A DNA stretch of 64,000 nt from an uncultured Fibrobacter sp. (GTDB lineage: Bacteria; Fibrobacterota; Fibrobacteria; Fibrobacterales; Fibrobacteraceae), in assembly GCA_934699585.1 (NCBI GenBank), contig CAKUWY010000014.1, positions 26,361 through 90,360 on the forward strand, written 5' to 3'. The position numbers and the translations under genes were made by a program. The notes beneath the pieces are model-generated. The model made no database searches. It saw only the letters and a list, made by a program, of their open reading frames with translations, and was not told the DNA's origin. Position 1 is the stretch's first letter, and the number at the start of each line of letters is the position of its first letter. Shown here one piece after another: positions 57,259 through 64,000 of this stretch.

Positions 57259-58506
57259 TTACTCTTTGTAATTATTGTCAATCCAGATAATTCGCTGCTT
57301 TATCCATGATTTTAAGGAATCTACGCTTTCTTGATGTGTGTGGTAAATATCTCTTGAATTTCCGAAATCTGAGGGTTCGCTTATGTTCCAACGCTTGTAT
57401 TCGTTTTTTACAGCTTTATTTAATAGAGATGAATATGAATCTACAGAGTCGGTTAAGGCCTCGAATTTTTTATGGTTCTGTTCCCAGAAATCTGCAATAG
57501 TTTTTTTCAATTTTTCAGTAGAAAAAAAAGGTTTATTCCAACCGCGGATTCGTAGGTGCCAATTTTTAGGTGATTGCATATAATCTTGAGGCTTGTTCCC
57601 GTATGCGACATCAAAATCCCAGACTGGTCCTGTGCACAATTGGCTGCCGGTTTGCCAAGTAAAAAATACGCTTCTTCCATAAGCGGCATCATTGTTTTTT
57701 GAAAATTCCTGGACCCAATAAAAACGGATGTACTCATCCAGATTGAACCAGTTGGATATGGAATCTTTTGTTTTGTCGTTATAGATGTATTTTTCCCAAC
57801 TATTTAAGAAGGTGACCAAAGAATCTACGTAAATGGATTGCGGTTCTTTAGGATAGCGTACTTTATATGAAGTTCCCATTTCCGTCGAAATATAGAGACT
57901 TTCGTCCTCGACGTAGGGTTCCATCTCCAATAAGAAAGAAGAAGGTTTTTTGGGTAAATTAACACGGTTCTTGGAAACAGTGATATGCTCTGCAAGTAGA
58001 AAAACTCCCATATATCGTCTATTTAAATAAAGCTCAACGAATTCAGAATGAGGAGTGTATTTCATTCCAATTGAATTTGCCAATGAAAAAGAAATGTAGT
58101 TTCTAAGGAGTGTTTTGTCGGCGTAGTTTGCTATAAGATCCCATTTTTTCCCTTTGGAAAATTTTAGAAAAGATGTGCTTGTTGCAAAACGAAGGCTATA
58201 GCCGTATTTGGGCATCTCAAAAGAGGAAAATCCGCGACCGCTGATAGAGGTCTCCATTATGTCACTTTCCGGTGAATTTTTTCCCCATATTTGTACTCGG
58301 GCTGCGTGTTTGGTGGTCTTGTCACGGATTTGAGAAAAATTATCTGTTTCAATTACAAGACGTGGTAAATCTGCATAAGGGTATTCTGAATCGTCCAACG
58401 GTAAAAACGCAGATACTTCTTCAGTATTGTCCCAGACGCAGGCGACACAAAATAAACACAGGCCTGCGATTAAAAAAAAAGCGAGAGCGAATTTATGAAA
58501 TGCCAA
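57259..58506 (-). CDS. CotH-kinase lipoprotein, copy 1, 415 aa
   Basis: The signal ends in lipobox LFCVAC, then the mature protein begins VWDNTEE and continues LDDSEYPYADLPRLVIET, a motif shared with the next gene and known to me from Fibrobacter surface proteins. The CotH domain spans about 60-410: KWDLIANYADKTLLRNYISF, FVELYLNRRYMGVFLLAEHI and VWDFDVAYGN with the metal-binding DFD. It should phosphorylate a protein or glycan at the cell surface. Its neighbour 58534-59775 is a paralogue, so the pair arose by tandem duplication. Confidence 0.83.
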   Translation of the reverse strand: MAFHKFALAFFLIAGLCLFCVACVWDNTEEVSAFLPLDDSEYPYADLPRLVIETDNFSQIRDKTTKHAARVQIWGKNSPESDIMETSISGRGFSSFEMPKYGYSLRFATSTSFLKFSKGKKWDLIANYADKTLLRNYISFSLANSIGMKYTPHSEFVELYLNRRYMGVFLLAEHITVSKNRVNLPKKPSSFLLEMEPYVEDESLYISTEMGTSYKVRYPKEPQSIYVDSLVTFLNSWEKYIYNDKTKDSISNWFNLDEYIRFYWVQEFSKNNDAAYGRSVFFTWQTGSQLCTGPVWDFDVAYGNKPQDYMQSPKNWHLRIRGWNKPFFSTEKLKKTIADFWEQNHKKFEALTDSVDSYSSLLNKAVKNEYKRWNISEPSDFGNSRDIYHTHQESVDSLKSWIKQRIIWIDNNYKE

Positions 58507-58533
58507 AAGAAAAGTTTGTCCTTTTGCAAATGT

Positions 58534-59775
58534 TTAACGGATTTTTTTATCTATCCAATTGATTCTTTGCCGCATCCAGCTTTCTAAGGAATCTACGGCT
58601 TCCTGGTGAGAGCTGTAACTATGATTGAACTCCCACAAGAAAGTTGTTTCCAATATCGGCCAGCGTTTAAAATTGTTGTTCGCCGCTTCTTGAATTTTCA
58701 AACGGAATGAGTTCAATGAATCTGGAAGCTGTAAAAATAGAGCTCGATTTTCTTTCCAATAATTCTCAATTTTTCGTTTGAACTTTGCATTTTCTATGAG
58801 TTTTTTATTCCAAGGCCCCCAACGGGAATACCATTCTTCAGGGTTATACATTTTATAGGAGCCGTAGCTTAGGTCAAAATCCCATATGGGACCCATGCTT
58901 ATTACTCCTCCTTTCTCCCAAGTAAAGAAGACGCTGGTTCTCAAGTTGCTGTCAATATTTTTTGCGAATTCTTCCACCCAATAATAGGCTGTATAATCTT
59001 GAATATCAATCCATTGCGTTATTAGTGTGTCATAGTTAAATGTCTTTGCGATGAAATCCTCCCAGTTGTCAATAAAAGACTTCAGAGTGTTTTGACATGG
59101 TTCATTACATGTTTTGGGAGCGTGAATCCTTAATGGGAGGCCGTTTTTGCTAATGGTGACTTGTTGGCCGTTTTTATGATATGTATCTACTTCTACCAGG
59201 TAGTGGATGCCGTCTTCAATGAGGTTGACTCTTTTTTTTGCGGTTTTGATGTTTTCTGTCCAAAGATAAACGCCCATGTATTCTCTATTTAAATACAGCT
59301 CAACAAATTCGCAGCGTGGAACATAATTAAGATTCAACCATGAGGCTAACTTAAATGTTGCGTAATTTCTAAGCAGTGTTTTATCTGCGTGGTTAGATAT
59401 CAGAACCCAGTCTTTATCTTTGGGCATATCGAAAAAAGCTTGGCGCTTTTCAAATTCCAATTTAAGACTGTATTTACTCATTCCGATACTAGAGTTTCCG
59501 TGTCCTTTGAGGGTTAATTCTAGTACGTCGCTTTTAGGAGAGTCTTTTCCCCAGATTTGTAATTTGGCGGGAATTTTTGTTTCTGCATTTCGTATGTTGA
59601 GAAAATCCTCTGTTTCAATTACAACACGGGGTAAATCAGCATAGGGGAACTCAGAATCATCTAATGACAAGTAAGCAGGATTATCTTCTGTATTTTCCCA
59701 AACGCAGCTAGTGCAAATCAAACACAAAACAGCTAGAAAAGGTACGATAGTCTTTGCATTTAGGTGAAAAATCAT
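58534..59775 (-). CDS. CotH-kinase lipoprotein, copy 2, 413 aa
   Basis: Lipobox LICTSC, then VWENTEDNPAYL and LDDSEFPYADLPRVVIET. The CotH core is DWVLISNHADKTLLRNYATF, FVELYLNREYMGVYLWTENI and IWDFDLSYGS. Identity with copy 1 is high in the N-terminal tag and CotH core but low in the loop that carries TCNEPCQNTLK, which adds two Cys. Divergence of the substrate-facing part suggests different targets. It precedes the CotH copy 1 gene by 27 bp in the same transcript. Confidence 0.83.
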   Translation of the reverse strand: MIFHLNAKTIVPFLAVLCLICTSCVWENTEDNPAYLSLDDSEFPYADLPRVVIETEDFLNIRNAETKIPAKLQIWGKDSPKSDVLELTLKGHGNSSIGMSKYSLKLEFEKRQAFFDMPKDKDWVLISNHADKTLLRNYATFKLASWLNLNYVPRCEFVELYLNREYMGVYLWTENIKTAKKRVNLIEDGIHYLVEVDTYHKNGQQVTISKNGLPLRIHAPKTCNEPCQNTLKSFIDNWEDFIAKTFNYDTLITQWIDIQDYTAYYWVEEFAKNIDSNLRTSVFFTWEKGGVISMGPIWDFDLSYGSYKMYNPEEWYSRWGPWNKKLIENAKFKRKIENYWKENRALFLQLPDSLNSFRLKIQEAANNNFKRWPILETTFLWEFNHSYSSHQEAVDSLESWMRQRINWIDKKIR

Positions 59776-59791
59776 TCACGAATTCCTATCA

Positions 59792-61231
59792 TTATTTTTT
59801 TCTTATTGTTTTTACTATGTAGATTAGGCATTCGAATCGCAGCAACCAGGCTGTTCCCAAATAAAGACATGCTCCGGCAGCTAAAAGTAATGGTAACTGT
59901 AAAAGAGGGCGGATGTTAACAACACAAGACAATGCGTAAACGATGATTCCCATTGCTACTGACAATGTTAATGATGGTAGGAAATCTTTCATTTGCTCAG
60001 CAAATCCGTAGTTCAATAATTTTTTATTTGGGTAGGCGTTTACAAAGGAGCCAAGGGGTGCCGTGATGGCGGCGCTCATTGCGATACCGATAGGTGAACG
60101 AAATAGCCAAATCGCAAGAATCAAGACGGTTAGACCATAAATTTTTTTGAAAATTTCAAGTTTTAGGAAGATGTCGCTACGGCCAATTGCGTTAATGGCT
60201 GATAAGTTTGTGGTATGAATTGGCCAAAAAGCGTAACTAAAACAGCATATTTGGATAAAAGGAACTGCGGGCAACCATTTTACGCCAAGAATAACCATTG
60301 TGAGTGGCTTTGCTACGGCTGCAAGGCCAGCCATCATGGGGAGTATTAAAAATGAACTTATTGAGATGGATCGTCGCGCTAGCGATTTGAGCCTTTGTGG
60401 GTCGTCTTGTACGCTTGAAAGAGATGGCAATAACACAGACTGAATAGATGCGTTGATATTTGATATGATGATTTTTGGAAAATGATCACCACGATTATAA
60501 AAACCAAGGTCTGCTGGTGAGAACAGTTTTCCGATTACCAATTCGCGGAGGTTGCGATAGAGTGTGTCAAGTAAGGCGGAACACAAAAGTTTCCATCCGA
60601 ATGAAAAAAGGGCTTTAAACCTACTAGCTGAAAAAGTAAGCTGAGGTCGCCATTTTACAGTAAACCACATAATAAAGCATATCAGACAAGAATTCATCAA
60701 TTGGTGTCCAACCAACGACCAAATGCCAAAATTAAGATATGCCAACGTGACACCGAATATTCCTGATGGTATTATTGCTCCGATGCTTCTATAAAAGAGT
60801 TTCTTGAACATCATGTTGCGGGCAATATAGGCTTCTTGTACGGAGTTGATAGCTCCGAACAAAAGGATTATTCCAAGAACCCGAATAACGGGAACCAATT
60901 TTGTTTGTCCGTTGTAAAAGTCTGCTATCAAGGGCGCACTTGCAAAAAGCAATCCATAAAGCAGAGCTGCGATTGCAAGGCTTGCGTAAAATACTGTTGA
61001 AAAATCAAGATTATCCGCATTTTTCTTTTGAATTAACGCAGTGTTTAGGCCGCTCTGCACAAAAACGTTTGCCAAAGCGGTAAAAACGGTCACTAAAGCA
61101 ATTAAACCAAAATCTGCGGGGGTTAGCAAACGAGCTAAGACAATTGCAACAATAAATTGAACCCCTTGAGTCCCGATACGCTCGAGAAATTTCCAAATAA
61201 GGGACGTGATAACAGTGGATTTTAGGGGCAT
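59792..61231 (-). CDS. wzx: Wzx-type polysaccharide flippase (MOP superfamily), 479 aa
   Basis: About twelve to fourteen hydrophobic spans with the Polysacc_synt-like N-terminus LIWKFLERIGTQGVQFIVA and LARLLTPADFGLIALVTVFT; LGFYNRGDHFPKIIISNINA is a typical MOP segment. It would move lipid-linked repeat units across the inner membrane for the EpsG-type polymerase at 49418-50515. It is encoded in the - train, just upstream of the CotH genes. The symbol is by function of the family, not by close match. Confidence 0.82.
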   Translation of the reverse strand: MPLKSTVITSLIWKFLERIGTQGVQFIVAIVLARLLTPADFGLIALVTVFTALANVFVQSGLNTALIQKKNADNLDFSTVFYASLAIAALLYGLLFASAPLIADFYNGQTKLVPVIRVLGIILLFGAINSVQEAYIARNMMFKKLFYRSIGAIIPSGIFGVTLAYLNFGIWSLVGHQLMNSCLICFIMWFTVKWRPQLTFSASRFKALFSFGWKLLCSALLDTLYRNLRELVIGKLFSPADLGFYNRGDHFPKIIISNINASIQSVLLPSLSSVQDDPQRLKSLARRSISISSFLILPMMAGLAAVAKPLTMVILGVKWLPAVPFIQICCFSYAFWPIHTTNLSAINAIGRSDIFLKLEIFKKIYGLTVLILAIWLFRSPIGIAMSAAITAPLGSFVNAYPNKKLLNYGFAEQMKDFLPSLTLSVAMGIIVYALSCVVNIRPLLQLPLLLAAGACLYLGTAWLLRFECLIYIVKTIRKK

Positions 61232-61285
61232 GATAATGACGCAATCATTTACTTCATTCGGTAGAAAGATGAATCTGTTATATGG

Positions 61286-62323
61286 TCATTTGTTGAAATT
61301 CGGGGTAGGGGCGGAATTCTCATATAAAATTGTTGGTGTTAAATCTTTGATAATATAAAGACCTGTCTTAAAGGTTAGCCATTTGGGGTTCGTTGGCTTG
61401 TTATTCAACCAGTCTATTAACTGTTGCGGATAGTTCATTCCTGCAAGATATGCCAAAGGGTAATGCCCTGATATCCGACAATTCATTTCAATTATGAAGA
61501 TTCCGTTTGGTGTTTTAAAGCAATCAACTGAAAGAATTCCTTCGTGCTTGCTGTGCATGGCGATGGTTTTAGTAGCTTCTTCAAAAGGTGAAGATTCTGC
61601 GGTTCTTCCCAAATCGGTTTCTCCGCTTCGCATAGATATTTTTTGTTTCGCAAAAGTGCCAATATATTTTCCTTCAAGATCGTTAACAACATCCAAGCCA
61701 TATTCTTCTCCACTTATTATTTCTTGGTAGATGATGGCTTCTTCTGTGGTCATTGATGATTCGTATTTTAGGTATGAGTTAAAAATATCTTTTTTGCATT
61801 TTTGGGTAAATACGTTTAATTCAAGTTCGTTTTCAACTCTGTATATTCCCATAGAAGCCATACCCCATCTAGGTTTCATAATGATGGGAAAATGAATTTC
61901 ACCCTTCGAAATGGCAGTTTTGACCTCTTCAATATGCAAGTAGGTTTTAGGGGTTTTAAGCTTTAAGGATGAAATAAAATTAAAGGTTTTCCATTTGTCG
62001 TTGCATACCTCTACAAACGAGGCCGGAGCGAGGATAAGCTTAATTCCTGCGGCTTTGAAAGCATCTCTGTTCTGTGCAAGAACCAACAAGTCTATGTCGA
62101 ATAGCGATAAAACGGCCGTTACATTGTTCTTTCTGCAGAAATCAATGATTGACGGGATGTACTGTTTGTCGTAGATAAGCGGAGAAAGGAAATAGCCGTC
62201 GGCTCTTTTTAATGCAATCGTATAGACGCTGTTGGATGCATAAACATTTTCAACACCTTGGCATTGTTTAAAATAATCGACAATATAAGCCCTACGTCCC
62301 GCCGATGTAAGAAGAATGTTCAC
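61286..62323 (-). CDS. ATP-grasp ligase, 345 aa
   Basis: MNILLTSAGRRAYIVDYF begins a Rossmann-like preATP-grasp fold (about 1-100); the ATP-grasp domain (about 110-300) has FPIIMKPRWGMASMGIYRV, EYGLDVVNDLEGKYIGTFA and FIIEMNCRISGHYPLA with the Mg-ligating E-x-N. It resembles carbamoyl-phosphate-synthase-like ATP-grasp proteins of polysaccharide loci, which join an amino acid or carboxylate to an amine. The product may be an amino-acid or peptide decoration of the sugar. Start overlaps the acetyltransferase stop by ATGA. Confidence 0.83.
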   Translation of the reverse strand: MNILLTSAGRRAYIVDYFKQCQGVENVYASNSVYTIALKRADGYFLSPLIYDKQYIPSIIDFCRKNNVTAVLSLFDIDLLVLAQNRDAFKAAGIKLILAPASFVEVCNDKWKTFNFISSLKLKTPKTYLHIEEVKTAISKGEIHFPIIMKPRWGMASMGIYRVENELELNVFTQKCKKDIFNSYLKYESSMTTEEAIIYQEIISGEEYGLDVVNDLEGKYIGTFAKQKISMRSGETDLGRTAESSPFEEATKTIAMHSKHEGILSVDCFKTPNGIFIIEMNCRISGHYPLAYLAGMNYPQQLIDWLNNKPTNPKWLTFKTGLYIIKDLTPTILYENSAPTPNFNK

Positions 62324-62994
62324 TGTGTTAGCTCCTGTTTAAGTTCTTTTAATAATTGTTCGTTGATTTCTTGTAAAAAATATTTTTTGCATTGTTTGAT
62401 TTTTTCTGGTGGTAGGTTCCACCACTTTATATCTTTTAAAATGTCAATAACTTCTTCGTTAAATCGATACTTGATTACTTTGGCTGGAGATCCGACGGCA
62501 ATTGCGTATGGAGGAATATTTTTGTTGACAAAGGAGTTTGCTCCAATTACGGCTCCATCTCCAACACTAATTCCTCGCGCGATTACGCTGTTACAACCAA
62601 TCCAAACATCATTTCCAATGTCAAGTTTTTTTTCGAACCTTTGCTGTTGAATTGTTTCATTGTCGTCAAAAAAATCGTATTTTGAACGATAGATGAACGG
62701 ATGAGTGCTTAACAGTTTGTAGTTATGTTCAGGAGGGCCAATTGTTACTCCATAAGAAATTGAGCAATACTTCCCAATAGAACATTCAAAAATCATATTC
62801 CATGGACCCGTATAAGTGTAGTCGTCCAATTTGGAATTCAGTACAAAATTTTGACGATCAATGCTGCAATAATCGCCTATGTAGGATCCTTTTATGCGAG
62901 AAAAATCGCCCACCACGGTTTTTTTTCCGACAGAAGAACAGTTTATTTGTGCTTCTTTGCATAAAATAGCGGTAGGGTCTACAGTGTACGACAT
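62320..62994 (-). CDS. Hexapeptide-repeat O/N-acetyltransferase (CatB-like), 224 aa
   Basis: I chose ATG 62994 because AGGA stands a few bases upstream; a TTG at 63012 is in frame. The left-handed beta-helix is seen in hexad repeats (VVGDFSRIKGSYIGDYCSI and DVWIGCNSVIARGISVGDGAVIG), with catalytic-type His near PEHNYKLLSTHPF. The xenobiotic/CatB subgroup includes FdtC-like sugar N-acetyltransferases, so it probably N-acetylates an amino sugar made by the aminotransferase gene that precedes it. Confidence 0.82.
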   Translation of the reverse strand: MSYTVDPTAILCKEAQINCSSVGKKTVVGDFSRIKGSYIGDYCSIDRQNFVLNSKLDDYTYTGPWNMIFECSIGKYCSISYGVTIGPPEHNYKLLSTHPFIYRSKYDFFDDNETIQQQRFEKKLDIGNDVWIGCNSVIARGISVGDGAVIGANSFVNKNIPPYAIAVGSPAKVIKYRFNEEVIDILKDIKWWNLPPEKIKQCKKYFLQEINEQLLKELKQELTQ

Positions 62995-63037
62995 GTTGTT
63001 CCTGTATATCAATATTAATATCTGTTTGCAGAGATTT

Positions 63038-64000
63038 TTATCTAATCAAGATTGTACCTAATACTTTATCGACATCTGCGTCTGTAAGTTCTGCATATAG
63101 AGGTAGGCATATGACCTCTTGAGCCATACGTGAAGCTATAGGGAGGTTCGATTTACTGGCTGACGGAAGTCCTCGATATATGGCAAAATCGCTGATAAGC
63201 GGATAGAAATAACGACGTCCCAAAACATCCTGCGACCTCATTTTTTCGTAAAGAGCGTCGCGACTCATGCCAAATTCTGCCTCATTTACGAAAATGGGGA
63301 AATATGAATAGTTGTAAGTCACATTATCACGTTCCTTGAACATTGTAATGCCTGGGATATTTGCTAGCGCAGTCCGGTACTTCTGTGCTATTTTTTTGCG
63401 AGCTGCAATCGCATTGTCAATACGTCTCAAGTTGCAAAGACCGTAAGCGGAACGGATTTCATCCATTTTGCTATTGATACCTGGAGCTACAACCGTAGTT
63501 TCTCCGGCAAAACCGAAGTTCTTGAGGTAGTCAATGCGTTTTTTGGTGCGAGCATCGTGGCAGATGAGTGCACCGCCCTCAACAGTATTGTATGTTTTGG
63601 TCGCATGGAAACTGAGCGTGTTCATGTCGCCGGCATCTAGGATGGTCCGGCCATTCATCTTCACGTTAAAGGCATGAGCGGCGTCGTAAATAACGGCCAA
63701 ACCGTAGCGGTCTGCAATTTCCTGAATTGCCTCGATATCGCAAGGATTGCCGTACACATGCACGGGCATGATTGCTGTCGTTTTCGGCGTAATCGCCTCT
63801 TCAATCCTTTGCGGGTCGAGGTTACCCGTTTCTGGGTCCACATCGACAAATACCGGAGAGAGGCCATTCCACCAAATGGAGTGTGTCGTAGCCACAAAAC
63901 TGTACGGAGTGGTAATCACTTCACCAGTGATGCGCATCGCCTGCAGAGCCGTAATTAGCGGGAGAGTCCCGTTAGTAAACAAACTGATGTACTCAACTCC
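63038..64000 (-). CDS. DegT/DnrJ/EryC1 sugar aminotransferase, partial
   Basis: The frame is open at the right edge: six more codons (GVEYIS) continue past the TTG at 63982, so the N-terminus lies beyond the window. The PLP Lys is in SFHATKTYNTVEGGAL and the family motif GEVITTPYSFVATTHSIWWNG, VYDAAHAFNVK is intact. It aminates a keto-sugar nucleotide, probably for the polysaccharide, and the product would be acetylated by the next gene. Whether it is a 3- or 4-aminotransferase cannot be told. Confidence 0.87.
   Translation of the reverse strand, partial: GVEYISLFTNGTLPLITALQAMRITGEVITTPYSFVATTHSIWWNGLSPVFVDVDPETGNLDPQRIEEAITPKTTAIMPVHVYGNPCDIEAIQEIADRYGLAVIYDAAHAFNVKMNGRTILDAGDMNTLSFHATKTYNTVEGGALICHDARTKKRIDYLKNFGFAGETTVVAPGINSKMDEIRSAYGLCNLRRIDNAIAARKKIAQKYRTALANIPGITMFKERDNVTYNYSYFPIFVNEAEFGMSRDALYEKMRSQDVLGRRYFYPLISDFAIYRGLPSASKSNLPIASRMAQEVICLPLYAELTDADVDKVLGTILIR

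Overview
The window looks like chromosomal DNA from a Fibrobacter-type bacterium. The best taxonomic clue is a lipoprotein at 23995-24561 that resembles the FISUMP family (the Fibrobacter succinogenes major paralogous domain). Other features agree with a diderm: lipoproteins, a TonB-dependent receptor with an ExbB/ExbD/TonB system, CotH-type surface lipoproteins and an orphan HPr/EI pair. I see no rRNA, tRNA, CRISPR array or intact insertion sequence. The assignment rests on reading, not on a database search.

Layout. (1) 1-8150 is accessory DNA: the end of a type III restriction-modification locus (mod, res), two unrecognised genes on the opposite strand, an interval with a candidate small RNA, then a cluster holding a GNAT-like protein, a DinD homologue, an XRE regulator and two 78% identical copies of a 63-aa protein. 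(2) 8171-12530 is a TonB-dependent receptor with a lipoprotein partner. Both genes have absorbed dispersed palindromic repeats into their coding sequence. (3) 12454-13917 is an AAA ATPase gene bracketed by 40-bp direct repeats that double as terminators. (4) 13925-16670 holds a small secreted protein, a SIMPL protein, a NUDIX hydrolase and an S66 carboxypeptidase lipoprotein. (5) 16799-22126 is a six-gene energy-transduction operon, DUF3450 / TtpC-like / ExbB / ExbD / TonB / TPR, with the order of the TonB2 systems of Vibrio. (6) 22146-45020 is mostly housekeeping: a YidE-type transporter, LysR, acyltransferase, an Rpn-type nuclease with an 11-unit tandem repeat, two Bat-type VWA proteins around a degenerate GGDEF protein, an M16-like lipoprotein, TrmH, an MCE protein, HPr/EI, a lytic transglycosylase, an EamA transporter and a large CotH protein. 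(7) 45062-64000 is a surface-polysaccharide locus made of two convergent gene trains. The + train (45062-54459) runs UDP-glucose dehydrogenase, SDR, GT2, GT4, EpsG-like polymerase, Stealth phosphotransferase, GT2, EEP hydrolase, SGNH lipoprotein, outer-membrane protein. The - train (from beyond 64000 down to 54448) runs DegT aminotransferase, hexapeptide acetyltransferase, ATP-grasp, Wzx flippase, two CotH lipoproteins, fused glycosyltransferase, acyltransferase. From about 48 kb rightwards this locus is visibly more AT-rich than 8-45 kb, which suggests horizontal exchange.

How the genes work together. The polysaccharide locus contains precursor supply (UDP-glucuronate, an aminated and probably N-acetylated sugar), assembly (several glycosyltransferases, flippase, polymerase), phosphodiester chemistry (Stealth, possibly EEP) and surface decoration (acyltransferase, SGNH, CotH). 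The TonB2-like operon could energise the upstream receptor.

Most unusual: degenerate arrays with a strict 7-bp period in several intergenic gaps, often combined with a palindrome of the form TGTCATCCTCG...CGAGGAT; a candidate three-way-junction small RNA on the - strand at 31953-32037; a second candidate small RNA at 5252-5391; and the duplicated 63-aa cassette.
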